Below are positions 1 to 5,710 of a DNA stretch of 6,219 nucleotides, one piece after another; the first letter of the stretch is position 1; every line of letters starts with the position of its first letter. The stretch spans positions 1-6,219 of the forward strand of contig CABSMN010000078.1 of the NCBI GenBank assembly GCA_902478765.1, given 5' to 3'. Position numbers and translations under genes: made by a program. The DNA comes from an uncultured Collinsella sp. (GTDB taxonomy: Bacteria; Actinomycetota; Coriobacteriia; Coriobacteriales; Coriobacteriaceae). Under the pieces are notes generated by a model. The model searched no databases. It was given only the letters and a program-made list of their open reading frames with translations, and was not told the DNA's origin.

Positions 1-45
1 GATGCAGCGTAGTCTCGTGGGCTCGGAGATGTGTATAAGAGACAG
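1..45 (+). other. Illumina Nextera i7 adapter left at the contig end (artefact)
   Basis: This is not genomic DNA. Bases 12-26 are the Nextera read-2 overhang (GTCTCGTGGGCTCGG), and bases 27-45 are the 19-base Tn5 mosaic end AGATGTGTATAAGAGACAG. Upstream, bases 1-3 (GAT) fit the 3' end of the P7 oligo. Bases 4-11 (GCAGCGTA) sit exactly where the 8-base i7 index belongs; from memory this matches a Nextera XT index (N721 set). Genomic sequence starts at base 46, so the sigma-factor gene running into this end is cut by library construction, not by biology. Confidence 0.97.
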
Positions 46-121
46 CCTTGTAGCGACGAAAAAGCTCGCGGGTTTTCTCCTTGTCCCAAGCGGTCTTGCC
101 GCTCCGGGAACGTTCGGTCAT
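46..121 (-). CDS. Probable SigB/SigF-type RNA polymerase sigma factor, N-terminal fragment
   Basis: Only the first 25 codons are present before the adapter. The fragment starts MTERSRSGKTAW and ends TRELFRRYK. A charged N-terminus followed by a 'T-x-x-L-F-R-R-Y' helix is typical of the start of sigma region 1.2/2 in SigB/SigF/SigG-family factors, but the fragment is too short to prove it. The stronger evidence is context: the ATG follows the stop codon of an RsbW-like anti-sigma gene by a single base (TAA-T-ATG), the usual order rsbW then sigB (or spoIIAB then sigF). AAGGCGG, about 9-12 bases before the ATG, is a plausible ribosome site. Such factors direct core RNA polymerase to stress or differentiation promoters. 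It could instead be another small cytoplasmic protein co-transcribed with rsbW; the missing C-terminal part would settle this. Confidence 0.55.
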
Positions 122-122
122 A

Positions 123-500
123 TTAGATATCCGCCTTGAGATCGAGGGAAAGCGTCAGGGGCGCCGCAGTCTTTTCGTAGGAATCGCACACGCTCGCGAG
201 GATGAGCTCGGCATACACCGCAGCCTGGTCGTTTTCATCAACCGTAGCCTGGTCTCCAAAGGTAATAGTCATGCCAACGTGAGTCTCATCGACATCGAAT
301 TTGATGGTGATGTCGTCGCAGTCGACCGCGGTGCACCCAAAGATGAAAGCCTCCTCGGCAGCCATGCGGATGTCCTCGATGCGATCGACAGACATGGAGC
401 ACAGGGCACCAACGTTGGCTGCCGTCATGCGCACAAGGCGAGCGAGACGCGGGTCGCCGGCAACGGTCAGCGTGATGGGGCAGGTTGCTTCGCTACTCAT
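123..500 (-). CDS. RsbW/SpoIIAB-like anti-sigma-type protein with degenerate ATP-binding motifs
   Basis: A 125-residue protein with the layout of a GHKL (HATPase_c_2) anti-sigma kinase. It has an N-terminal strand and helix, then V38-D-R-I-E-D-I-R-M-A-A-E-E-A around residues 38-51, which resembles the RsbW helix 'EIEDLKIAVSEACTNAV'. Alternating strands follow (ITIKFDVDE, VGMTITF), then a C-terminal helix and strand (AAVYAELILAS, LTLSLDL). RsbW proteins bind and hold a sigma factor and phosphorylate an anti-anti-sigma partner. Here the N-box asparagine is replaced (E50-A-F-I-F54-G-C), no DxGxG box is visible (FGDQATVD at 81-88) and the GLGL glycines are absent; the protein is shorter than the usual 140-160 residues. 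ATP binding is therefore doubtful. The ATG at 500 has AGGAG seven bases upstream and lies inside the end of the DUF948 gene (8-base overlap, ATGAGTAG), so translation is probably coupled. The assignment rests on fold-like similarity plus the sigma-like gene that follows. Confidence 0.68.
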   Translation of the reverse strand: MSSEATCPITLTVAGDPRLARLVRMTAANVGALCSMSVDRIEDIRMAAEEAFIFGCTAVDCDDITIKFDVDETHVGMTITFGDQATVDENDQAAVYAELILASVCDSYEKTAAPLTLSLDLKADI

Positions 501-1086
501 CGCAGGACTCCTCAGAGGACTCGGCGGGCGTATAGGTGTAATACTGAGCCGGCTTGGCTGCGGGCTTCTGAGCCGCATCCGCACCATCGGCGGCCTCGTC
601 CTCGGCCTCACCGATCAGAACGCGCTCGGTAGGCTGCTCGGCCTCGGCGGCGGCAGCGGCTAGCTTACGATCGGCGTCGGCTGCAGGAGCCTTCACCTTA
701 TTGAAGAGCTTCTGCACGGCGCCGGCCGCAGAATCTGTCACGCTCGATACAGCATTACTGGCCTCGGCCATACTGCCCGTGACCTCGGAGATGTCGCGAA
801 CGACCGCCTCAACCTCAACGAGGTTGGACGTCAGGGCGTCAACGGCAGTCTTGCTCGACTTGAGGAGCGGCTCCATCTGGGCAAGTGCCGGCGTAAGCTC
901 GTCAACGGCGCCATCAAGCTTTGCCACCACGGGCTGCGCCTCGGCAATCGTATTGTTGAGGTCGGTTACCGTCTTGTCGAGCGAGTCGACAACGGTGCGG
1001 GTTTTGCGCAAGGTGAGCGCAAGCTCAACGATAGCCCACACGCCGGCAACGGCGAGCAGCAGCAAGGCGATTTGAATGGGACTCAT
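493..1086 (-). CDS. DUF948-type single-pass membrane protein with cytoplasmic coiled coil
   Basis: A 197-residue protein. Residues 4-25 form one transmembrane helix (PIQIALLLLAVAGVWAIVEL). It is followed by R-K-T-R, so by the positive-inside rule the rest should be cytoplasmic. Residues 30-128 are a long helical region rich in spaced Val/Leu with Asp, Thr and Ser, like the DUF948 family (YtxG of Bacillus, a general-stress protein) and reminiscent of chemoreceptor coiled coils. Residues 132-197 are an Ala/Glu/Asp-rich low-complexity tail ending in YYTYTP and an acidic patch. No enzymatic motif is seen and its molecular role is not known. The ATG at 1086 was chosen because GGGAGG lies five bases upstream and the membrane helix follows at once; an in-frame ATG 26 codons earlier lacks these. 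It overlaps the RsbW-like gene by eight bases, so it is probably part of the same stress module, perhaps tethering or sensing at the membrane (inference). Confidence 0.75.
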   Translation of the reverse strand: MSPIQIALLLLAVAGVWAIVELALTLRKTRTVVDSLDKTVTDLNNTIAEAQPVVAKLDGAVDELTPALAQMEPLLKSSKTAVDALTSNLVEVEAVVRDISEVTGSMAEASNAVSSVTDSAAGAVQKLFNKVKAPAADADRKLAAAAAEAEQPTERVLIGEAEDEAADGADAAQKPAAKPAQYYTYTPAESSEESCDE

Positions 1087-1091
1087 ACAAG

Positions 1092-1097
1092 CCTCCC
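1092..1097 (-). promoter_or_regulatory. Shine-Dalgarno site fixing the DUF948 start
   Basis: GGGAGG on the minus strand, five bases before the ATG at 1086. It supports this start over the longer reading frame that begins at 1164, which has no comparable site. Confidence 0.75.
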
Positions 1098-1186
1098 AAA
1101 GGAATCGAAATACAGACGCTTTCCATGGTACCCCAAAGGGGACCGAACATGCCAAGAGCAGCAACGTGGGACAAAATTATCAGCAG

Positions 1187-2536
1187 CTACTTCGGTGCAT
1201 TCCCGCTGCGGTCGCGTTCGCTTTGTTCTACGCGCCATTCTTCCCAACCACGGCCGGCAGGCCGCCAAAATGCACCGCGTTCTAAGCCTTCGGGCAAATA
1301 GCGCTGGTCGACCCAGCCTTCGGGATAATCGTGCGGATACTTATACACACCGTATTCATCGCTGCCCGGGCGATGGCGATCGCGCAGATAACTCGGCACC
1401 TCGCGAAGCCCACTAGAGTGGATATCGGCCAGCGCCGCATCGATCGAAGCCTCACACGCGTTGGATTTAGGCGCCAAGCACACATAGAGGGCAGCCTGAG
1501 CCAGGTTAATACGGCACTCGGGATAGCCAATGACCTCGGCAGACTTAAACGCGGCATGCGCCACCAAAAGCGCCTGCGGATCGGCGTTGCCAACGTCCTC
1601 AGAAGCCTGAATCATAATACGGCGAGCGATAAACTTGGGATCCTCCCCCGCATCAATCATGCGCGCGAGCCAATAGATCGTGGCATCGGGGTCGCTACCG
1701 CGCATAGACTTAATAAACGCACTGATGATGTCGTAGTGCATGTCGCCGTTTTTGTCGTACGAAAAGCCACGACGCGGGTTGGCAATCTTTACGTCATCCA
1801 CGGTGATGGGATAGCGCTCCCCCGCCGCCGGCGCTGGCGTTCCCTCCGTATCGGGACGCGTGACGGCAATCTCGCTCGCCAGCTCAAGTGTCGTCAGGGC
1901 AGAGCGTGCATCACCCGCAGCCAGCGTGCAGATGGTCTTAACCGTATCCTCATCGGCCGAGAACTTACCACCCAAACCCTGCGGTGCCTCAAGCGCACGC
2001 GCAATAAGCGTGGCGATATCCTCGTCTTTGAGGTGCTCAAGCTCCACCACGCGACCACGCGAGAGCAATGCCGAGTTGACCTCAAAGTACGGATTCTCCG
2101 TCGTAGCGCCAATCATAATGACGGTACGGTTCTCGACCGCATGCAACAGGGCGTCCTGCTGCGACTTGGAAAAGCGGTGAATCTCATCGATAAACAGAAT
2201 GGTGCGGCGGTCATAGGTATTCAGGCGCGTCTTGGCCTCGTCAATCACGCGGCGCAAGTCCTTCACGGTGCCCGTCACGGCGCTGACCTCGACAAACTCG
2301 CTCTTGGTATGGTTGGCGATAATGTGGGCCAGCGTCGTCTTGCCCGTACCGGCCGGCCCGTACAGAATCACGCTCGACAGCACGTCGTGCTCAATCGCGG
2401 CACGCAGCCATGAGCCCTTACCGACGGCCTTTTGCTGGCCCACGTACTCATCAAGCGTGTTGGGGCGCATGCGCACCGCAAGCGGCGCATTCTGAAAGGA
2501 ACGCTCGCGCGTCGAAGCAGAAAAAAGGTCGTCCAT
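1187..2536 (-). CDS. rarA: Replication-associated recombination protein A (RarA/MgsA), AAA+ ATPase
   Basis: A 449-residue protein, close to the usual RarA length of about 440-450. RarA is a cytoplasmic AAA+ ATPase related to clamp-loader subunits and eukaryotic WRNIP1; it acts at stalled or gapped replication forks and on DNA ends. Visible motifs are Walker A GPAGTGKT (60-67), Walker B ILFIDEIH (113-120), sensor 1 GATTENP (143-149), the arginine-finger segment LLSRGR (158-162) and a sensor 2-like AGDARSALTTLE (208-218). The C-terminal RarA tetramerisation domain carries the signature HYDIISAFIKSMRGSDPDA (267-285), EDVGNADP (313-320) and YLRD (383-386). Start chosen at MDDLFSAS, the usual family beginning; ATGs two and six codons earlier are possible and no ribosome site is strong (GGGATGG just upstream). 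It follows dGTPase by 60 bases, a gap holding a LexA-like palindrome and a possible -10 box. Confidence 0.95.
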   Translation of the reverse strand: MDDLFSASTRERSFQNAPLAVRMRPNTLDEYVGQQKAVGKGSWLRAAIEHDVLSSVILYGPAGTGKTTLAHIIANHTKSEFVEVSAVTGTVKDLRRVIDEAKTRLNTYDRRTILFIDEIHRFSKSQQDALLHAVENRTVIMIGATTENPYFEVNSALLSRGRVVELEHLKDEDIATLIARALEAPQGLGGKFSADEDTVKTICTLAAGDARSALTTLELASEIAVTRPDTEGTPAPAAGERYPITVDDVKIANPRRGFSYDKNGDMHYDIISAFIKSMRGSDPDATIYWLARMIDAGEDPKFIARRIMIQASEDVGNADPQALLVAHAAFKSAEVIGYPECRINLAQAALYVCLAPKSNACEASIDAALADIHSSGLREVPSYLRDRHRPGSDEYGVYKYPHDYPEGWVDQRYLPEGLERGAFWRPAGRGWEEWRVEQSERDRSGNAPK

Positions 2537-2575
2537 AGCCATCCCGTGCATCAATCAAAATCGTTTTCCACGAAT

Positions 2576-2581
2576 AGTATA
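2576..2581 (-). promoter_or_regulatory. Possible -10 element of a rarA promoter
   Basis: TATACT on the minus strand, five of six bases matching TATAAT, in the AT-rich gap 40 bases upstream of the rarA ATG. No good -35 hexamer lies 16-18 bases upstream (AACGGT at 17), but that place is occupied by the LexA-like palindrome. A start site near 2569 would give a leader of about 33 bases. Confidence 0.35.
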
Positions 2582-2591
2582 CCGAATAAAT

Positions 2592-2607
2592 ACGAACTAC
2601 CGTTCGT
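2592..2607 (-). promoter_or_regulatory. Putative LexA (SOS) operator upstream of rarA
   Basis: The minus strand reads ACGAAC-GGTA-GTTCGT, a perfect 6-base inverted repeat around a 4-base centre. It matches the Gram-positive LexA/DinR box CGAAC-N4-GTTCG and the actinobacterial form (T)CGAAC-N4-GTTCG(A) except at the outermost base pair. It overlaps the last codons and the TAG stop of dGTPase and covers the region where a -35 box for the TATACT element at 2576-2581 would lie, an ideal position for repression. Ten specified bases make a chance match unlikely in a 6 kb window. That LexA binds here is inference. Confidence 0.58.
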
Positions 2608-3844
2608 TAATATAAGTACGGTGCGGAAACTTTAGACCCGGGAACAACTTACTCGTCAGCTCGCAGAAATAGCCATCCGTCATGCTCGCAATGTAATCCA
2701 CCACGGCTTGGTCCTTATCGTCCTGCCATGCATAGGTACGGTCGTAGTAGGAAAGCTGCTGCTCAATGCGCGAAATGTGGTGCTTAAATATGTAGGAGGA
2801 CTCGTCGCCTTCGTTTATATCCTGCAGGCAACGGTCGTAGAGCTTTTCGAAAGCCTCGCGCAGCTCCGCCTCGGAATCGCCCTCGATACCGCCCTTGCTG
2901 TAGATCTTCTCGTAGTTCTCGCGCTTGGCCCGGCGGATCTCCTCAAACAGGTCCTCGCTCATCTCGATACGCGGATTGCCGTAGCTATGTTCAACGATAT
3001 CGATGGAAGCGTGCATGAGGATCCAGCTGTTATAGGCGCCGCCCCGACCATCGTCAAAAGCGTCGGGAGACAGCAGGCCAGCCGCAATGGCGTCCTGACG
3101 ATCGCGACCGACGTAGGCAAGGATATCCGAGATACGCACCACGCAGCCCTCGAGCGTCATGGGACGCAGGTGCTCAATCGCGCTATAGCCTGAGGCAATG
3201 CATTCCTCGACGGTTCGGTCGAACTGGTCAAAGGAACCCATGTCCGAAAGCTCAAAAACACGCTGTTCGTACTCGCCGTTGTGGCATAGCACGCCATCGA
3301 GTGTCTGAAGCGACACGTTGCGGCCATACAGGGCGTCGAGTACGCGGACCGACTGCACGTTATGGAAAAAATAGCGACCCGTGCGCTCGTGATAGATATC
3401 GTTGAGAAAACGCTCACCGGCATGGCCGAAAGGCGTGTGGCCCAAGTCGTGGCCTAAGCCAATTGCCTCGATTAGATCGCAGTTGAGCCCAAGAGCGCGG
3501 CCGATATCGAGTGCGATGCGCGATACAAGCTGCACGTGCAAGCCGCGGCGCGACAGATCATCATTGCTACGGAAGCTAAAGACCTGCGTTTTACCAGCAT
3601 ATCGGGCATACGCGGGCAGGTGGAGAATCTTTTCGGCATCGCGCATAAATGCCGGACGCATGAGCGTGCCCTCGTCTGCGGCCCGATCAACGCGACGGAT
3701 GACCTGGTCATCGTCGCAACGGTACGGGTTGACATAGCCCGAAGCACGATCGGCGGAAATGCGCTCGACAAGTTCGGGCGACAACGCCGAGGGAATACGA
3801 TCCATGCGCGCCTTAATGACGGCCGTTTCTTGATTAGTTGCCAT
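2597..3844 (-). CDS. Deoxyguanosinetriphosphate triphosphohydrolase-like HD-domain protein
   Basis: A 415-residue cytoplasmic HD-superfamily enzyme of the dGTPase family, which cleaves dNTPs to the deoxynucleoside and triphosphate and so trims the dNTP pool. The metal-binding set is visible: H103 (RRGLHVQLVSRIA), H132-D133 in the strong family signature GLGHDLGHTPFGHAGE (129-144), and D240 (VVRISDILAYVGRD). The upstream segment KTQVFSFRSNDDLSRRGLH (85-103) matches the family's 'KTQVF ... D..R.RLTHS' region. The C-terminal third (about 290-415) is helical and less conserved. The ATG at 3844 has AAGGAG six bases upstream; an in-frame ATG nine codons earlier lacks this. It starts 31 bases after the A24 peptidase stop, so the two are probably co-transcribed, and it precedes rarA. 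Which dNTP it prefers, and whether it is nucleotide-activated, cannot be read from sequence. The family gene is often called dgt, but I leave the symbol empty because this is a 'dGTPase-like' subgroup. Confidence 0.9.
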   Translation of the reverse strand: MATNQETAVIKARMDRIPSALSPELVERISADRASGYVNPYRCDDDQVIRRVDRAADEGTLMRPAFMRDAEKILHLPAYARYAGKTQVFSFRSNDDLSRRGLHVQLVSRIALDIGRALGLNCDLIEAIGLGHDLGHTPFGHAGERFLNDIYHERTGRYFFHNVQSVRVLDALYGRNVSLQTLDGVLCHNGEYEQRVFELSDMGSFDQFDRTVEECIASGYSAIEHLRPMTLEGCVVRISDILAYVGRDRQDAIAAGLLSPDAFDDGRGGAYNSWILMHASIDIVEHSYGNPRIEMSEDLFEEIRRAKRENYEKIYSKGGIEGDSEAELREAFEKLYDRCLQDINEGDESSYIFKHHISRIEQQLSYYDRTYAWQDDKDQAVVDYIASMTDGYFCELTSKLFPGLKFPHRTYINER

Positions 3845-3850
3845 GGCATG

Positions 3851-3856
3851 CTCCTT
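3851..3856 (-). promoter_or_regulatory. Shine-Dalgarno site fixing the dGTPase start
   Basis: AAGGAG on the minus strand, six bases before the ATG at 3844. It decides between this start (protein beginning MATNQE) and the in-frame ATG at 3871, which lies inside the gap after the peptidase gene. Confidence 0.75.
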
Positions 3857-3875
3857 AAGAAGGATGCGCAATCGG

Positions 3876-4298
3876 TTACAATGTGCAGCCCACGACCTCG
3901 ATTATGGCAAAAATCGGCACCAAAAATGGGAGCAATGGCAAGGAGCGCGATTTTGTGATGAGGCAGGAGAGGGCAAGGACCAGGAGCGCGGCGGCAAATG
4001 CCACGACGCCACCCATTGGGTCGAGCGTGCAAAGCGCGAAGAGTGCCTTGGCATCTCCCATGCCGATGCCGGGGGCTTGACGGAGGCGCCGCCAGAGGGA
4101 CTCGGTCAACGCGAGAGAAAGGTACACGATGACCGCAAGGCCAGCGCGGTCAAGTGCCGTGTTCAAGCCCGCATCCAGCCACACGCCCGCAAACGCCGCC
4201 ACGGCACACTCAGCCGCAAGCGCGTTGGGAAACCGCCGCTCACGGGCATCGATCACCGCACCGGCAAAGGCGCAGATCCAAAATGGGATATAGAACAT
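3876..4298 (-). CDS. Minimal A24-family prepilin peptidase (TadV/CpaA-like)
   Basis: A 140-residue, very hydrophobic protein of peptidase family A24 (type IV prepilin peptidase). These membrane aspartyl proteases cut the leader from prepilins or other class III signal peptides at the cytoplasmic face. The two catalytic aspartates are in their family contexts: D17 in AVIDARERRFPN (the 'D....IPN' motif after the first membrane helix) and D82 in GIGMGDAKALF (the GxGD motif). Hydrophobic segments lie at about 2-16, 28-43, 52-66, 84-112 and 120-138. It lacks the N-terminal methyltransferase domain of PilD-type enzymes, so it is of the short TadV/CpaA type. GGGAGG six bases before the ATG supports the start. 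No pilin or Tad secretion gene lies in this window, so its substrate must be encoded elsewhere. It follows the glycosyltransferase terminator and leads into dGTPase. Confidence 0.87.
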   Translation of the reverse strand: MFYIPFWICAFAGAVIDARERRFPNALAAECAVAAFAGVWLDAGLNTALDRAGLAVIVYLSLALTESLWRRLRQAPGIGMGDAKALFALCTLDPMGGVVAFAAALLVLALSCLITKSRSLPLLPFLVPIFAIIEVVGCTL

Positions 4299-4323
4299 GG
4301 GACACCTCCCGGGACGGCTGCTC

Positions 4324-4367
4324 TAAAGCAAAAACCACCACAAAGGTGCATCCCCTTTGTGGTGGTT
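4324..4367 (-). terminator. Rho-independent terminator after the glycosyltransferase gene
   Basis: A perfect 14-base-pair stem has arms at 4333-4346 and 4354-4367 (AACCACCACAAAGG / CCTTTGTGGTGGTT) with a 7-base loop. On the minus strand it is followed by TTTGCTTT, continuous with the TT ending the stem. It begins 10 bases after the glycosyltransferase stop codon. There is no T-run on the plus-strand side, so it works for minus-strand transcription. Confidence 0.93.
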
Positions 4368-4377
4368 CTGATCGTGG

Positions 4378-5673
4378 TTACTTGGCGCCCTGCATGACCT
4401 CATCGAGGGTAACGTTAACGGCGTGCTGCGTGGGCACCCAGTCGACCTTCAGGAACAGCGCGGCAACCGTGATGGGGATATAGCTGAACATAAAGATCGG
4501 GAAGGTAAACAGGTTGGTCACCAGACGCCACTTTTGAGCGCAATGAATGTGCTTGTACTCAAAGATGGTCGTGAGCAGCGCCAGGATAAAGAAGGTCTGG
4601 TACATCATCACGAACGTCATGATAAGCGAGGCGGCACAAGCCTGCATCTCGACCTCGGTAGCCAAGAAACCATGCGAAAGGCCACCCACGATCAGGAACG
4701 TCGCATTGGCGAGCATGGAGATCAGGGACAGCAGCATGCCCGGAGCGATGGTCATAAACATGTCATATGCGGCAAAGCGATGATAGCGGAACGTCGACTT
4801 GACCAGATGCTTGCCGTAGGTAAAAAAGACCTGGTAGAAGCCCTTGGTCCAGCGCATGCGCTGTTTCCAGGACGCCTTAAACGTCACCGGCTGCTCGTCA
4901 AAGAACTCCGCCGGCGCATAACCGATGCGGATGCCGTGAATGGCGCAGAACGTGGTGAACTGGATGTCCTCGGTCAGTGTATGGAACTGCCAGCCGTGCA
5001 TGCCCTCGATAACACTGGCGGAGATAAGGTAGCCCGAGCCCGAGACGGCGCAGGACGTCTTGCAGATGTTGCGCGCGTTGTTGAGGAAGCGGGCCTCACG
5101 CAAATACCAGGTGGCGTTGGCAGAGGAAATCCACGAACTGCCGAAGTTCTTGGAGTTACGATAGCTCGTGACCACATGAAAGCCCTGGTCAAAGGCATCA
5201 TTCATCTTGGAGACGTAATCGCGGGAGATAACATTGTCGGCATCGAAGATAAAGTAGCCCTCAAACGTGTCGGGATACTCGTTGAGAATGCGATCGAAAC
5301 CAAAGTCCATGACCCAGCTCTTGCCCTTGCGGGCCAGGTCATTGCGCTCGTAAACAATGGCACCGGCCTCGCGCGCGAGCTGCGCTGTGTTGTCGGTGCA
5401 AGCATCGGCGACCACGAAGACCTCGATGAGCTCGGACGGATAGTCCTGATCCTTGATAGAGCGTACGAGATTGGCGATCACGGCCTCCTCGTTATGCGCC
5501 GCAATGAAGAAGGCATAGCGGTGGAGTTTTTTGGCCTTGGGAGGCGCGACCTCGCCACGAAGAGCGCCAATGACAAAGAAGACCACCTGGTACAGAAAGC
5601 AGACCGTGAGTAGCGTAACCACAATCTGATTAAAGATCACGATGGGCGTGTTAGTTTGTAAAAAGGCGAGCAT
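4378..5673 (-). CDS. Membrane-bound family 2 glycosyltransferase (processive, BcsA/PgaC-like)
   Basis: A 431-residue integral membrane GT2 enzyme, which transfers sugars from a nucleotide sugar at the inner face of the membrane, probably building a cell-envelope or extracellular glycan. An N-terminal membrane helix lies at about 11-36. The catalytic GT-A domain (about 50-290) shows AAHNEE (58-63), VADACTDNT (88-96), the DxD metal site FDADN (143-147), the acceptor/catalytic TED (234-236) and QRMRW (271-275), the Q-x-x-R-W motif of processive synthases. Membrane helices follow at about 306-331, 346-371 and 388-409, with a short tail containing W-V-P-T-x-H. Sugar and product cannot be told from sequence. 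GGGAG lies five bases before the ATG. The gene stands alone between a possible promoter (5711-5737) and a strong terminator, so it is probably a one-gene transcript. No cyclic-di-GMP PilZ domain is present. Confidence 0.88.
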   Translation of the reverse strand: MLAFLQTNTPIVIFNQIVVTLLTVCFLYQVVFFVIGALRGEVAPPKAKKLHRYAFFIAAHNEEAVIANLVRSIKDQDYPSELIEVFVVADACTDNTAQLAREAGAIVYERNDLARKGKSWVMDFGFDRILNEYPDTFEGYFIFDADNVISRDYVSKMNDAFDQGFHVVTSYRNSKNFGSSWISSANATWYLREARFLNNARNICKTSCAVSGSGYLISASVIEGMHGWQFHTLTEDIQFTTFCAIHGIRIGYAPAEFFDEQPVTFKASWKQRMRWTKGFYQVFFTYGKHLVKSTFRYHRFAAYDMFMTIAPGMLLSLISMLANATFLIVGGLSHGFLATEVEMQACAASLIMTFVMMYQTFFILALLTTIFEYKHIHCAQKWRLVTNLFTFPIFMFSYIPITVAALFLKVDWVPTQHAVNVTLDEVMQGAK

Positions 5674-5710
5674 GCAGGCTCCCGAGAACGCGTTACGTAA
5701 ACAACCGTAT

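Noticed and set aside
27..45. Tn5 mosaic end as evidence of a natural Tn5/IS50 transposon
   Set aside because: It is the hyperactive engineered mosaic end joined to the Nextera overhang and index, which occurs only in library adapters.
81..632. Plus-strand open frame opposite the RsbW-like and sigma genes
   Set aside because: It crosses three well-supported minus-strand gene boundaries and shows no domain or ribosome site.
1117..1145. CCCC-AAA-GGGG hairpin in the rarA-DUF948 gap as a terminator
   Set aside because: The stem is short (with one bulge it reaches 7 bp) and neither strand has a T-run after it. I cannot support termination here. The 100-base gap otherwise shows only the DUF948 ribosome site.
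1176..1181. GATAAT as a -10 box for the DUF948 operon
   Set aside because: It matches five of six bases but has no -35 hexamer at a workable distance. A search by eye for a SigB/SigF-type GTTT...GGGTA promoter in this gap also failed: GGGGTAC near 1120-1126 has no partner at 13-16 bases.
1331..2413. A 360-codon plus-strand open frame antisense to rarA
   Set aside because: It has no family motif and no good ribosome site, and lies wholly opposite rarA, whose motifs are complete. Long antisense frames are expected in GC-rich coding DNA.
2557..2567. AAAA-N3-TTTT inverted repeat in the rarA leader as an operator
   Set aside because: Four A/T pairs in an AT-rich gap carry little information; chance explains it.
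4423..5613. A 396-codon plus-strand open frame antisense to the glycosyltransferase
   Set aside because: Its composition is Arg/Gly/His-rich shadow protein with no recognisable domain, while the minus strand encodes a full set of GT2 motifs.
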